A stretch of 45,806 bases of DNA from Pelagibacterium lacus (GTDB lineage: Bacteria; Pseudomonadota; Alphaproteobacteria; Rhizobiales; Devosiaceae): positions 1 to 45,806 of the forward strand of contig NZ_QQNH01000022.1 in assembly GCF_003345525.1 (NCBI RefSeq). Reading direction: 5' to 3'. The translations under genes and the position numbers were made by a program. Within the stretch, counting starts at the first letter, position 1, and each line of letters begins with the position of its first letter. Under the pieces are notes generated by a model, which saw only the letters and a list, made by a program, of their open reading frames with translations, was not told where the DNA came from and searched no databases. Shown in pieces: positions 19,119 to 27,560 of the stretch.

Positions 19119-19577
19119 TTATTGACCCGTGTTCGAGGAGTCGGCCTGCTGCGTGATCAGCCCGATCCGTGAATAGCCGGCCGAGGAAAGCGTGCCCATG
19201 ACGCGCATCACCGAGCCGTAATCGGCCGAGGTATCGCCGCGGACATAGATGCGGTCCTCGGTGCTTTGCGCCAGCGCGGCGACGGCGGCGACCAGCCCCG
19301 AGGCTTCCACCGCGTCCTCGCCCACAAAGATTGCCCCATCGGGGGTGACCGAGACGGTGATTGGGGTGCGCGGGGTTTCCATTTCGCCGGCCGAGGACTG
19401 CGGCAGGTCGACGGCGACACCGGCCGTCATCATCGGCGCGGCGACCATGAAGACGATGAGCAGCACCAGCACCACGTCCACGAACGGGGTGACGTTGATC
19501 TCGCTCATCATCTTATTGCGCTGGCCGCGACGCCGGCGTCCGCCGCCCCCGCCCCTGCCTGCAACACCCATGCCCAT
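19119..19577 (-). CDS. tolR: TolR biopolymer transport protein (ExbD/TolR family)
   Basis: A 152-residue protein. After a Gly/Arg-rich cytoplasmic leader comes SEINVTPFVDVVLVLLIVFM: one membrane helix with the proton-relaying aspartate at about residue 34. A periplasmic domain follows, with VDLPQSS and a typical YVRGDTSADYGSVMRVM region. With TolQ it forms the proton-driven motor that energises TolA. The start codon overlaps the tolQ stop by one base (TAATG). Confidence 0.96.
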   Translation of the reverse strand: MGMGVAGRGGGGGRRRRGQRNKMMSEINVTPFVDVVLVLLIVFMVAAPMMTAGVAVDLPQSSAGEMETPRTPITVSVTPDGAIFVGEDAVEASGLVAAVAALAQSTEDRIYVRGDTSADYGSVMRVMGTLSSAGYSRIGLITQQADSSNTGQ

Positions 19578-20290
19578 TACTTGCGGCTCCGCGCTTCGAG
19601 CTGGCGGCCCAGAATGGCCGAGAATTCATCGGCAAAGCCTTCGAGCCGGCCGATGAGCTTGTTGGCGTCGCCCGAAAGCTTGTTGTAGGCGATCACCGCC
19701 GGAATGGCCGCCACCAGCCCGATGGCCGTGGCGAACAGGGCCTCGGCAATCGGCCCGGCCACGACGCCAAGGCTGGCGCTCTGCGAGGCGGCGATGGAGG
19801 AAAAGGCGTTCATGATGCCCCAGACGGTGCCGAACAGCCCGACAAAGGGCGCCGCCGATCCGACCGTGGCGAGAAAGGGCAGCCGGCTTTCGAACTGCTC
19901 GCTCTCGCGGGCGATGGCCACGTCGAGCACCTTGTCGAGCCGCGCCTGCACGCCGACATAGCTCGACGCCTGCTGCTCATGGCTGCGCTTCCACTCCTTC
20001 ATGGCGGCGACGAATACCGAGGCGAGCCCGCCCGTGGGGCGCTGCGAAAGCGTCTGGTAGAGCTCTTCCAGCGACTGCCCCGACCAGAAGGTGCGCTCGA
20101 ACTGGTTCATGTCGCGCCGGGCGCGCGTGAACATCAGGGATTTGTCGATGATGATCGCCCAGCACCAGATGGAGGCGGCCAGGAGCCCCAGCATCACGAA
20201 TTTCACGACGATATCGGCCATCAAGAACAGGCCGAGGGGCGAAAAATCGGTATGCGCGGCCGCGCTGCCCACTGCGTCCATAGCTTCCAT
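19577..20290 (-). CDS. tolQ: TolQ proton channel protein (MotA/TolQ/ExbB family)
   Basis: A 237-residue inner-membrane protein with three helices: about 25-45 (DIVVKFVMLGLLAASIWCW), about 140-160 (LATVGSAAPFVGLFGTVWG) and about 180-200 (EALFATAIGLVAAIPAVIAY). The large cytoplasmic loop between helices 1 and 2 is present. I chose ATG 20290 (MEAMDAVG) because GAGGA precedes it and the extra 46 upstream codons are not family-like. It is the first gene of tolQRAB. Its promoter must lie in the 294-bp divergent gap shared with the CHRD gene. Confidence 0.95.
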   Translation of the reverse strand: MEAMDAVGSAAAHTDFSPLGLFLMADIVVKFVMLGLLAASIWCWAIIIDKSLMFTRARRDMNQFERTFWSGQSLEELYQTLSQRPTGGLASVFVAAMKEWKRSHEQQASSYVGVQARLDKVLDVAIARESEQFESRLPFLATVGSAAPFVGLFGTVWGIMNAFSSIAASQSASLGVVAGPIAEALFATAIGLVAAIPAVIAYNKLSGDANKLIGRLEGFADEFSAILGRQLEARSRK

Positions 20291-20584
20291 ATTCACTCTT
20301 CCTCGGAGAAAAATCCTTGCCGATGGGTGCCCCGCCGCCAGCAATACCCCGATGCGATGACGGTCAAATTTGTCAAAAGTGAGAGACAAATGCCCGCCAT
20401 CGCCCGGCTGCGGCGCGGCGCGAGCCAAACGCCATATTTATGGTCAAGGAATGGTTAACAAACCCTCATGACCCGGCAGCGGCTCGCACAGATGTGAGAG
20501 GAACGCTGCAATCGGTGCCGCGTTTATCGGATGCGCCGGGGTGCTGTCGCGCACGGCGCGCCTTTCACCATGAGGAGGATAATC

Positions 20585-21013
20585 ATGAAAATCGCCCCCA
20601 TTCTCGGTGCCGGCCTTGCCGCACTGATGCTTTCGGCCGCTCCGGCCTATGCCGAAGTGACCAATTTCACCGCCCAGCTCGCCGCATCCGCCGATGTCAC
20701 GGACTCGAGCGGCAGCGGCTCGTTGGAAGCCACCTATGATTCCGACACCATGGAGTTCGCCTGGACGATAACCTATGATGGGCTGACCGGTCCGGCCAAC
20801 GCCGCCCATTTCCACGGCCCCGCCGCCGAAGGCGAGGATGCCGGCCCCATCGTGCCGATCTCGGGCGCGCTCGACAGCCCCATCGAGGGCAGCGCCACGC
20901 TGAGCGAGGAGCAGGCCACCCAGCTCATGGACGGCCTGTGGTATTTCAACATCCATACCGAGCAATATCCCGGCGGCGAAATTCGCGGCCAGGTGACGGC
21001 GGAAGCGATGTAA
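20585..21013 (+). CDS. Exported CHRD-domain protein
   Basis: A 142-residue protein. The signal peptide MKIAPILGAGLAALMLSAAPAYA is followed by a single CHRD (chordin-like) domain, with AAHFHGPAAEGEDAGPIVPI and the closing YFNIHTEQYPGGEIRGQ motif typical of bacterial CHRD proteins. The domain's biochemical role in bacteria is unclear. AGGAGG 6 nt before ATG 20585 fixes the start. It is the only plus-strand gene in the cluster from glmM to ruvC. It sits between ybgC and tolQ, which are adjacent in most proteobacteria, so it looks inserted. No transposon ends are visible. Confidence 0.88.
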   Translation: MKIAPILGAGLAALMLSAAPAYAEVTNFTAQLAASADVTDSSGSGSLEATYDSDTMEFAWTITYDGLTGPANAAHFHGPAAEGEDAGPIVPISGALDSPIEGSATLSEEQATQLMDGLWYFNIHTEQYPGGEIRGQVTAEAM

Positions 21014-21043
21014 TCCGAGACAGGTCCCCTGCCGGAAGGAGGG

Positions 21044-21478
21044 TCACGGCCCCCCTTCCGTCCTTGCCTCCAGAAGTCGGCGCAGCGCCGCCGGCAGCCG
21101 GGCCGCGCCCCCACTGGTTCTGATCGCCACCACCAGCACCTCGGCCCGCGTGATAGCCTCGCCCTCGCGGAACAGCGCCTGCCGCAGGCCCAGCTTGGCG
21201 CCTGAGACCGTCGCCACCTCGGTGGTGATTTCGAGCAGGTCGTCGATATGGGCCGCGCCGAGGAAATCGATCGCCATCGACCGCACGGCAAAGGCGATGC
21301 CCTCCTGGGCCAGTTCCCGGTGATGGATGCCCAGATCGCGCAGGAATTCGGTCCGCGCCCGCTCGAAGAATTTCAGGTAGGCCGCGTGATAGACATTGCC
21401 GGAAAAATCGGTGTCTTCGTAATAGACGCGCACCGGAAAGCGATGCGTGCCGCCAGTGCCGGTTCCGCCGGCGGTCAC
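21044..21478 (-). CDS. ybgC: Tol-Pal associated acyl-CoA thioesterase YbgC
   Basis: A 144-residue hot-dog-fold thioesterase. The family motif YYEDTDFSGNVYHAAYLKFF at about 19-38 includes the catalytic aspartate (DTDFSGNVYH). A GGAARLPAALR tail is seen at the C-terminus. YbgC hydrolyses acyl-CoA or acyl-ACP thioesters and accompanies tol-pal genes. The start is GTG 21478, overlapping the NUDIX stop (GTGA), so the two are translationally coupled. Here it is the end of the ruvB - NUDIX - ybgC unit rather than the first gene of the tol operon. Confidence 0.9.
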   Translation of the reverse strand: MTAGGTGTGGTHRFPVRVYYEDTDFSGNVYHAAYLKFFERARTEFLRDLGIHHRELAQEGIAFAVRSMAIDFLGAAHIDDLLEITTEVATVSGAKLGLRQALFREGEAITRAEVLVVAIRTSGGAARLPAALRRLLEARTEGGP

Positions 21479-21978
21479 GAGGCCCGCTCGTCATGGGCGA
21501 TATGCACGGGCGCGCCCAACTCGCCCATCCGGCCGCGCAGGCGCGCGGGCTGGAAATTGATCGCATCGAGGCTGGCGGATGCCATGGGCACCCATTTGAA
21601 TTCGAGCCTTGCGTCCCCGTCCTCGCAGAAATGGCACACCCCGCCGTCCTCGCGGAACGGGAAGCGGTCCGGCAACGTGACGTCGTAATAGAACCCGATT
21701 TCGTGGAAGCGGCGGCCGCGGTCGACGAAGAAATTCTCCATGACGAAGCGCAGCGACCCCACCTGTGCAGTGACGCCCAGCTCCTCCTCGATCTCCCGCG
21801 CCAGCGCGACGGCGCTTTCTTCCCCCAGTTCGATCCGCCCGCCGGGCAGGGACCAATGGCTGTCCCAATGAGCCCGGTGCACGAGAACGTGCCCGGCCCG
21901 CACCGCGATGCCGGCCACCCGGAAATTGAAGCGCCCGCCCGCCATATCGACGCTGATCATCTCGCGCGCGTCACTCAT
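21475..21978 (-). CDS. NUDIX hydrolase
   Basis: A 167-residue protein with the NUDIX box G-x5-E-x7-REUxEExGU: [15 protein letters not shown] then REIEEELGV (about 47-70). The preceding [11 protein letters not shown] is also typical. The family hydrolyses nucleoside diphosphates linked to another group; the substrate is not predictable. The start at 21978 (MSDAREM) has GAGGAG 7 nt upstream and overlaps the 3' end of ruvB by 8 nt. The stop overlaps the ybgC start. It is therefore firmly inside a ruvB - NUDIX - ybgC translational chain, which hints at a housekeeping role such as nucleotide-pool cleaning; this last point is inference. Confidence 0.88.
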   Translation of the reverse strand: MSDAREMISVDMAGGRFNFRVAGIAVRAGHVLVHRAHWDSHWSLPGGRIELGEESAVALAREIEEELGVTAQVGSLRFVMENFFVDRGRRFHEIGFYYDVTLPDRFPFREDGGVCHFCEDGDARLEFKWVPMASASLDAINFQPARLRGRMGELGAPVHIAHDERAS

Positions 21979-23011
21979 CGCCGTTCTCCTCGAAGAGGCT
22001 CGCCTGCAGGCCAACGAATCCCTGCGGAACCGCGTAACCCATATGCTGGAAGGAGAGCGCCGTCATCATGCGCCCGCGCGGCGTGCGCTGGATGAAGCCC
22101 TGTTGCAGCAGATAGGGCTCGACGATCTCCTCGATGGCGTCGCGTGGCTCGGACAGGGCGGCGGAGATGGTCTCGATGCCCACCGGGCCGCCGCCATAGA
22201 ATTCGGCGATGGTCTGAAGATAGCGCCGGTCCAGCTGATCGAGCCCCCTGGCGTCGACGTCGAGGCGCAGCAGCGCGCGGTCGGCCACCGTGCGGTCGAT
22301 CTCGGCGGCGCCCTCGACCAGCGCGAAATCGGTGACCCGGCGCAACAGCCTTCCGGCGATGCGCGGAGTGCCGCGCGACCGGCGGGCCACTTCCATCGCC
22401 CCGTCCGGGGTCATGGCCATGCCCATCAGCCGCGCCCCGCGCTCGACGATCCGGACCAGTTCCTCGGGGGTATAGAAATTGAGCCGCACCGGAATACCGA
22501 ACCGGTCGCGCAGGGGCGTGGTGAGCAGCCCGGCCCGGGTGGTGGCGCCGACCAAGGTGAACTTGGCCAGATCGATCCGCACCGAGCGGGCGGCCGGCCC
22601 CTCGCCGATGATCAGATCGAGCTGGAAATCCTCCATGGCCGGATAGAGGATTTCCTCCACCGCCGGGTTGAGGCGATGGATTTCGTCGATGAACAGGACG
22701 TCGCGTTCCTCGAGATTGGTGAGCAGCGCCGCGAGATCGCCCGCCTTGGCGATCACCGGGCCAGAGGTGGCGCGGAACCCCACGCCCAGTTCGCGGGAGA
22801 TGATCTGGGCCAGGGTCGTCTTGCCCAGCCCCGGCGGGCCGACGAACAGGACGTGATCGAGCGCCGCCTGGCGCTGGCGCGCCGCCTTGATGAACACTTC
22901 GAGATTGGCCCGCGCCGCCTCCTGCCCGATGAACTCGGAAAAACCCGAGGGGCGAAGGGAAACATCGAGACTGTCGTCGCGGCCCGCCGTGGCGTCGGTG
23001 ATATCGGTCAA
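21971..23011 (-). CDS. ruvB: Holliday junction branch migration ATPase RuvB
   Basis: A 346-residue AAA+ motor that drives branch migration with RuvA. It has Walker [10 protein letters not shown] (about 58), Walker [13 protein letters not shown] (about 105), sensor region [10 protein letters not shown] with LRDRFGI, and the winged-helix C-terminus ([12 protein letters not shown]). The only start compatible with the family N-terminus is TTG 23011. It lies in TTGA, overlapping the vapC stop by four bases. A GGAAG lies about 10 nt upstream. RuvB translation therefore appears coupled to the toxin gene. In relatives ruvB directly follows ruvA; here vapBC separates them. Confidence 0.95.
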   Translation of the reverse strand: MTDITDATAGRDDSLDVSLRPSGFSEFIGQEAARANLEVFIKAARQRQAALDHVLFVGPPGLGKTTLAQIISRELGVGFRATSGPVIAKAGDLAALLTNLEERDVLFIDEIHRLNPAVEEILYPAMEDFQLDLIIGEGPAARSVRIDLAKFTLVGATTRAGLLTTPLRDRFGIPVRLNFYTPEELVRIVERGARLMGMAMTPDGAMEVARRSRGTPRIAGRLLRRVTDFALVEGAAEIDRTVADRALLRLDVDARGLDQLDRRYLQTIAEFYGGGPVGIETISAALSEPRDAIEEIVEPYLLQQGFIQRTPRGRMMTALSFQHMGYAVPQGFVGLQASLFEENGDE

Positions 23012-23424
23012 GAACGAAATTCTTCCACAAGTGTCATGAACGGCAAACGAGCGGCCTTTTGATCAAAGGTCACCGTGGTTACGCACCCAGCCTCGCGGTT
23101 CCTGACCGCGACGAGCGCATCGGCAAAATCACATCCATTTGCTTGCGCGAGACATAGAGCCTCCAGACAAAGTCCCCGATCGGCGCAAACGAATTCCCGC
23201 ATGTCGAGCAATGTTTCAAGAGTCGCAAGCGCCGTTTCCCGGCCGAACCTGTAGGTGCGAGTCAAAACCCATACGAGTTCGACCAGTACCGTATCGCCCA
23301 GATAGAGGCCATCGTCACCGGCTTCGGCCACCAGCCGCTCGGCGCGCTTGTAGGTTATCTCTTCATCCGCCGTCAGCCAGCGGACGAGAACATTGATGTC
23401 AATCCCGATCAAGCGACCGTTCAC
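23008..23424 (-). CDS. vapC: VapC-like PIN-domain toxin ribonuclease
   Basis: A 138-residue PIN-domain protein. The Mg-binding acidic set is complete: D9 in [13 protein letters not shown]49 in [10 protein letters not shown]99 and D102 in [10 protein letters not shown], and D121 in TFD. VapC toxins are tRNA- or rRNA-cleaving endoribonucleases held inactive by VapB. The start is uncertain: GTG 23424 (overlapping vapB by 26 bp) or TTG 23412. The stop overlaps the ruvB start. Base composition looks clearly less GC-rich than the flanking ruv genes (by eye, not computed), which fits later acquisition. Confidence 0.88.
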   Translation of the reverse strand: MNGRLIGIDINVLVRWLTADEEITYKRAERLVAEAGDDGLYLGDTVLVELVWVLTRTYRFGRETALATLETLLDMREFVCADRGLCLEALCLAQANGCDFADALVAVRNREAGCVTTVTFDQKAARLPFMTLVEEFRS

Positions 23425-23662
23425 TCCGTTCCCGGACCGCCTCGGCGATGCCCTCGTCCATCTCTTCGACCGACATCGCCCGCATGCCGGGACGGTGCAG
23501 CATGCCGGCAAAATCGGCCGCTCTCAAATTACGCGGCCGCAATTCATACCGCCCGCCGACCTTGACGAAATCGACCTTGTCGCCGGCCTTGAGGTTAAGG
23601 TCCTCCCGAATCTCCTTGGGAAGCGTCATCTGTCCTTTTGACGTCAACGTTGCCGTGCTCAT
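23399..23662 (-). CDS. vapB: VapB-like AbrB-family antitoxin
   Basis: An 87-residue protein. The N-terminal swapped-hairpin AbrB DNA-binding domain is at about 1-48 (TLTSKGQMTLPKEIRE, LNLKAGDKVDFVKV, RYELRPRN). A C-terminal tail (about 50-87) with acidic helix SVEEMDEGIAEAV would bind the toxin. ATG 23662 is preceded by AAGGTGG. Antitoxins of this type neutralise VapC and repress their own promoter together with it. A matching inverted repeat overlaps the -10 box directly upstream. The gene follows ruvA on the same strand but has its own promoter. Confidence 0.88.
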   Translation of the reverse strand: MSTATLTSKGQMTLPKEIREDLNLKAGDKVDFVKVGGRYELRPRNLRAADFAGMLHRPGMRAMSVEEMDEGIAEAVRERSERSLDRD

Positions 23663-23675
23663 AGCGCCACCTTCA

Positions 23676-23718
23676 TTCCTTACTTTCCATAAATAGTAAG
23701 GAAACAACAAAATATCAA
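23676..23718 (-). promoter_or_regulatory. vapBC promoter with overlapping autoregulatory operator
   Basis: On the minus strand TTGATA (23713-23718) and TATTTA (23690-23695) are 17 bp apart, a near-consensus sigma-70 promoter located just past the ruvA stop. A perfect inverted repeat with 9-bp arms (23676-23684 and 23695-23703, TTCCTTACT/AGTAAGGAA, 10-bp spacer) covers the -10 box and start site. This is where a VapBC complex would be expected to bind. Confidence 0.65.
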
Positions 23719-23722
23719 GGAA

Positions 23723-24340
23723 TCAACTGCTCAATTCCCGCAGACCCAGCCGGATCAGCTTTTCGGTCGCCACCTCCTCGCCCTCCTTGGCGACCACGCG
23801 GGCCACGGCGCCGGAGGCCTGGGCCTGGGCGTAGCCGAGATTGACGAGGGCCGAGACCGCATCGGACACATTGCCGCCGGCCAACCCATCCCCGAGCGCG
23901 GTCTGCAACCCGATGACGCCCGCATCCACCGCGCCGATGGCGGGCGCCTTGCCCTTGAGCTCGGAGACGAGGCGCTGGGCGAGCTTGGGGCCGACGCCCG
24001 GCGCCCGGCCCATCATCGCCTTATCCTGCAAGGCGATGGCCGAGGACAGGTCGGACGGCGAGAGCGTCGAGAGGATGGCCAGCGCCACGCGCGAGCCCAC
24101 CCCCTGCACCGTCATCAGGAGCTTGAACCAGTTCTTTTCCGCCGGCGTGGCAAAACCATAAAGACGGATCATGTCCTCGCGCACGATCATTTCGATGAAC
24201 AGGGTCGCCGCCTCGCCCACCGCCGGCAGGGCCTGCAGGGTGCGGCCCGAGCAATGGGCTTCATAGCACACCCCGCCCACATCGATCAGCGCCGTGTCGT
24301 CGCCAAGGCTGTCGACGATCCCCTTGAGCTTGCCGATCAT
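23723..24340 (-). CDS. ruvA: Holliday junction DNA helicase subunit RuvA
   Basis: A 205-residue protein that binds four-way junctions as a tetramer and loads RuvB. The start [24 protein letters not shown] is the OB-fold N-terminus. The helix-hairpin-helix region has [13 protein letters not shown] and [17 protein letters not shown] (about 75-130), and the C-terminal RuvB-binding domain ends [11 protein letters not shown]. The start codon overlaps the ruvC stop by four bases (ATGA). All domains look intact. Confidence 0.96.
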   Translation of the reverse strand: MIGKLKGIVDSLGDDTALIDVGGVCYEAHCSGRTLQALPAVGEAATLFIEMIVREDMIRLYGFATPAEKNWFKLLMTVQGVGSRVALAILSTLSPSDLSSAIALQDKAMMGRAPGVGPKLAQRLVSELKGKAPAIGAVDAGVIGLQTALGDGLAGGNVSDAVSALVNLGYAQAQASGAVARVVAKEGEEVATEKLIRLGLRELSS

Positions 24341-24840
24341 GCCGATCTCGCCAGCTTGCGGTGCTGCCGGTGATGGGCGTGGCAGATGGCGATGGCCAGC
24401 GCATCGGCCGCGTCGGCCGATTTGAAGTTGGCGGCGGGCATCAGCGTCCTGACCATCAGTTCGATCTGCTTTTTCTCCGCATGGCCGGTGCCGACCACGG
24501 ATTTCTTGACCAGATTGGCCGAATATTCGCCGACCGGCAGGCCCATGGAGGCCGGGGTCATCACCGCAATGCCGCGCGCCTGCCCGAGGAGCAAGGTCGA
24601 GCGCGCGCCGGCATTGACGAAGGTCTCCTCCACCGCAGCCTCCTGCGGATGGTGCTCGGCGATGAGGCGCATCAGCCCTTCATGCAGGTGAACCAGCCGC
24701 AGGGCGAGGTCCTGATCGACCGCCGGCGTGAGCACGCCGCAGGCGATGAAGCGCAGCCGGTTGCCCTCGCTCTCGATGATCCCCCATCCGGTGCGCCGCA
24801 GGCCCGGATCGATCCCTATGATTCGCACCACGTCCAACAT
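24337..24840 (-). CDS. ruvC: Crossover junction endodeoxyribonuclease RuvC
   Basis: A 167-residue resolvase that nicks Holliday junctions. Catalytic acids are present: D11 in [15 protein letters not shown]71 in AVEETFVN, and D143/D146 in [14 protein letters not shown]. The spacing matches the E. coli set. It is the first gene of the ruv block; the promoter lies in the 189-bp divergent gap shared with the GGDEF gene. Confidence 0.96.
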   Translation of the reverse strand: MLDVVRIIGIDPGLRRTGWGIIESEGNRLRFIACGVLTPAVDQDLALRLVHLHEGLMRLIAEHHPQEAAVEETFVNAGARSTLLLGQARGIAVMTPASMGLPVGEYSANLVKKSVVGTGHAEKKQIELMVRTLMPAANFKSADAADALAIAICHAHHRQHRKLARSA

Positions 24841-25029
24841 GCTCCGAGCCTATCCAATCGCGCCCACGCTACCAAGCACAAAGTGAACAAACCAAAAACA
24901 TCGCCGATCGCGGCTGCAAGATTTCCCCAGAAAGCGATGCCTGGCATTTTCAGCAATGCGGCAACCTCGCGTTCACCGAATTCCCCTAGGGTGGCGCCGG
25001 ACGCAGAACTTCAGGACACATTATCGATC

Positions 25030-25848
25030 ATGGCGCGTAGTGGTCGCCTGCCCGCGCAGGCCTGGGCCAGCATCAGCTGGCACACGTTACGTCACATGGC
25101 CGTGGCCGTCGTGGCCTCGGTCATCATTTCCCATCTGATTCTGGGCACCCTGTCCCAGGGCATGGACGCTTTCGGGCTGACCGCCGCCATCGTCGCCCCG
25201 CTGGCGCTTGGCGGGCCCATGGTCTTTTACACGTCGCTCAAGCACTATCAGCTCGAAATGGCCTATCGCGCCCTCGAAGACACGGCGTCCAAGGACAGCC
25301 TCACCAAATGCCTCAACCATGGCGCCTTTGTCGACGCGGTCGGCGCGGCCCTCGCCGCCGGCGACAAGGGGGGCGCCCTGCTGGTCGCCGATGCCGACCA
25401 TTTCAAGTCGATCAACGACAGGTTCGGCCACGCAAGCGGCGATGCGGCCCTCAAGCTGATCGTCTCGGCCATCCGCTCGGTACTGGGGAGCAAGGACCTT
25501 CTGGGCCGCCTGGGCGGGGAGGAATTCGGCATCTACCTGCCGGAGGCCACTTCCGCGCAGGCCCAGCGGGTTGCCGATACCATCAGACAAGCCATAACGC
25601 GGATCGAATTCGGCAACGAGAGCGAGAGCTGCGTGCTGTCGGTCAGCATCGGCGGCGCGGTGGCCACCCAGGCCATGGCCTTCAACGATCTGTTCCGCCT
25701 CGCCGACGAGCAGCTCTACAAGGTCAAGGCGACCGGGCGCAACAACAGCGATATCGTCCTCATCCCGCCCCGCCCGGCCAATGGGACGGCAAGCCTCGGC
25801 ACCAACGACACTGCGGGGCTGGACGCAAAAAAGGCGGTGGGGGCATAG
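25030..25848 (+). CDS. Membrane-associated GGDEF diguanylate cyclase without an I-site
   Basis: A 272-residue protein with two N-terminal membrane helices (about 21-41 and 47-70) and a short coiled-coil linker. The GGDEF domain has DADHFKSINDRFGHASGD and an intact RLGGEEFGIYLPE (GGEEF about 162-166). It should make cyclic di-GMP from two GTP. The allosteric I-site RxxD is not conserved: the arginine position is glycine (GSKD), so product inhibition through this site is not expected. There is no obvious sensory domain beyond the membrane segment. ATG 25030 has only a weak AGGA upstream. The 3' end, including the stop, overlaps the yebC terminator. Confidence 0.9.
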   Translation: MARSGRLPAQAWASISWHTLRHMAVAVVASVIISHLILGTLSQGMDAFGLTAAIVAPLALGGPMVFYTSLKHYQLEMAYRALEDTASKDSLTKCLNHGAFVDAVGAALAAGDKGGALLVADADHFKSINDRFGHASGDAALKLIVSAIRSVLGSKDLLGRLGGEEFGIYLPEATSAQAQRVADTIRQAITRIEFGNESESCVLSVSIGGAVATQAMAFNDLFRLADEQLYKVKATGRNNSDIVLIPPRPANGTASLGTNDTAGLDAKKAVGA

Positions 25849-25860
25849 GCCCCGACCGCC
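25827..25860 (-). terminator. Intrinsic terminator of yebC, inside the 3' end of the GGDEF gene
   Basis: A 12-bp stem with one mismatch (25833-25844 and 25849-25860) and an ATAG loop. The six A before it form a T-tract on the minus strand. The loop contains the stop codon of the convergent plus-strand gene. Confidence 0.7.
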
Positions 25861-25888
25861 CGTCGCACATGGCTGGTCCGTCCCGGCC

Positions 25889-26635
25889 TCAGGCCGAGAG
25901 CGTCGCCATATCCTCTTCGCTCATCTCGAAATTGGCATAGACGTTCTGGACGTCGTCATCGTCGTCGAGATTGTCGATCATGCGCATCAGGCTGGCGCCC
26001 TTTTCCGCGTCGACCGGGGTAAGGGTCTGGGGCCTGAACACCGGCTTGACGCTTTCCGCCTCGCCCAGCGCGGCCTCGAGCGCCCCCGACACGTCGCCGA
26101 TATCCTCGAAGGCGCAATAGATGGTGTGGCCGTCCGCATCGCTCTGCACGTCGTCGGCGCCGGCCTCGATGGCCGCTTCCATCACCTTGTCCGCATCGCC
26201 GGCACTGGCGGGGTAGTAGATTTCCCCGACCCGGTCGAACATGAAGGCCACCGAGCCGCTTTCCCCCAGGGCACCGCCGGCCTTGGAGAATATGGCGCGC
26301 ACGTTCGATGCGGTCCGGTTGCGATTGTCGGTCAGGGCCTCGACGATCACCGCGATGCCGCCCGGGCCATAGCCCTCATAGCGCACCTCGTCATAGTTCT
26401 CGCCGTCTCCGCCCTGCGCCTTCTTGATGGCGCGTTCGATATTGTCCTTGGGCATGGACTGGGCCTTGGCGTTGTTGATCGCCAGGCGCAGGCGCGGGTT
26501 CATCGCCGGATCGGGCATGCCCGCCTTGGCGGCAACGGTGATCTCGCGCGCCAGCTTGGAGAAGATTTTCGACCGCACGGCGTCCTGACGGCCCTTGCGG
26601 TGCATGATGTTCTTGAACTGTGAATGGCCGGCCAT
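25889..26635 (-). CDS. YebC/PmpR (TACO1) family protein
   Basis: A 248-residue protein of the standard family length, with the hallmark start [18 protein letters not shown] and the motifs [13 protein letters not shown] and [19 protein letters not shown]. YebC-family members act as transcription factors in some bacteria. More recent work on bacterial and mitochondrial members links the family to translation through difficult motifs. Which holds here is unknown. It is probably a single-gene transcript: a terminator follows it and another separates it from the upstream ymdB-like gene. Confidence 0.95.
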   Translation of the reverse strand: MAGHSQFKNIMHRKGRQDAVRSKIFSKLAREITVAAKAGMPDPAMNPRLRLAINNAKAQSMPKDNIERAIKKAQGGDGENYDEVRYEGYGPGGIAVIVEALTDNRNRTASNVRAIFSKAGGALGESGSVAFMFDRVGEIYYPASAGDADKVMEAAIEAGADDVQSDADGHTIYCAFEDIGDVSGALEAALGEAESVKPVFRPQTLTPVDAEKGASLMRMIDNLDDDDDVQNVYANFEMSEEDMATLSA

Positions 26636-26710
26636 GGTCGGACAGTTCCTCGTCGCTAACTCGAATTGGAATGGCCGCGCTTATAATCGCGCGGGCGGTG
26701 AAAATAAAGA

Positions 26711-26737
26711 CGGGGCGCCAACAAAGCCGTTGCCCCG
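26711..26737 (-). terminator. Probable terminator after the YmdB-like gene
   Basis: CGGGGC (26711-26716) and GCCCCG (26732-26737) can pair across a 15-nt loop, and the A-rich run at 26700-26709 gives a T-rich tail on the minus strand. The stem is short. Confidence 0.5.
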
Positions 26738-26741
26738 ACCT

Positions 26742-27560
26742 TCAGGCGAAATCGGGATGGGCCTGGGCGAGGGAACCGCCGATACGCACGGGCAGGATCT
26801 GCCGCACCAGCCCCGAGCGCGGTTCCGTCTCGATGGCGACGCCGCACAGGGTCGCTTCCCCCTCGGCCGGCGTGAAGCGGGTGGTGGCCAGCCCGGTGAG
26901 GAAGCGATTGATCGGCTCCTCGACCTCCATGCCGATGACGCTGTCATAATCCCCGCACATGCCCGCATCGCTGAGAACCCCGGTGCCGCCCTTCAGAATG
27001 CGGTGGTCGGACGTGGGAATATGGGTATGCGTGCCCACCACCAGCGAAACGCGGCCGTCGAGATACTGGCCCATGGCGCCGATCTCCGAGGTGGCCTCCA
27101 CGTGGAAATCGACGACGATGGCATCGGCCTGCTCGCCCAGGGGGCAGGCGGCGATGGCGGCATCGACGGCGCGGAACGGATCGTCCATGGGCGGCATGAA
27201 CACCCGCCCCAGCGCCTGCACCACCAGCACCTGATGGCCATTGCGGCCCGTGACCATCGCCGCCCCGCGTCCCGGCGCGCCGGGAGGGAAATTGATCGGG
27301 CGGATCAGGGTTCCGTGCCGCTCGATGGCGGTCATCATCTCGCGCTGGTCGAAGGCATGGTCGCCCAGCGTCACCACATCGGCGCCCGCATCGCGCAGCA
27401 TTTCGAAATGACTTTCGGTGAGCCCGCGCCCATGGCTGGCATTCTCGCCATTGACGATGACGAAATCAAAGCCATGGCGCGCGATGAGACCGGGCAGGCG
27501 CTCGGAGACCGCCTCGCGGCCGGCCCGGCCCATGACATCGCCGAGAAACAGCAGTCTCAT
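26742..27560 (-). CDS. YmdB-like metallophosphoesterase (TIGR00282 type)
   Basis: A 272-residue calcineurin-like phosphoesterase. Metal ligands are visible in LFLGDVMGRAGR (about 4-15), VNGENASHGRGLT (about 36-48), LGDHAFD (about 65-71) and THTHIPTSDHRIL (about 180). Related YmdB proteins hydrolyse 2',3'-cyclic nucleotides and influence RNA metabolism and biofilm choice in Bacillus; the role in alphaproteobacteria is not established. The start overlaps the stop of the 5-formyl-THF cyclo-ligase gene by four bases, so they form a tight pair downstream of 6S RNA. Confidence 0.9.
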   Translation of the reverse strand: MRLLFLGDVMGRAGREAVSERLPGLIARHGFDFVIVNGENASHGRGLTESHFEMLRDAGADVVTLGDHAFDQREMMTAIERHGTLIRPINFPPGAPGRGAAMVTGRNGHQVLVVQALGRVFMPPMDDPFRAVDAAIAACPLGEQADAIVVDFHVEATSEIGAMGQYLDGRVSLVVGTHTHIPTSDHRILKGGTGVLSDAGMCGDYDSVIGMEVEEPINRFLTGLATTRFTPAEGEATLCGVAIETEPRSGLVRQILPVRIGGSLAQAHPDFA

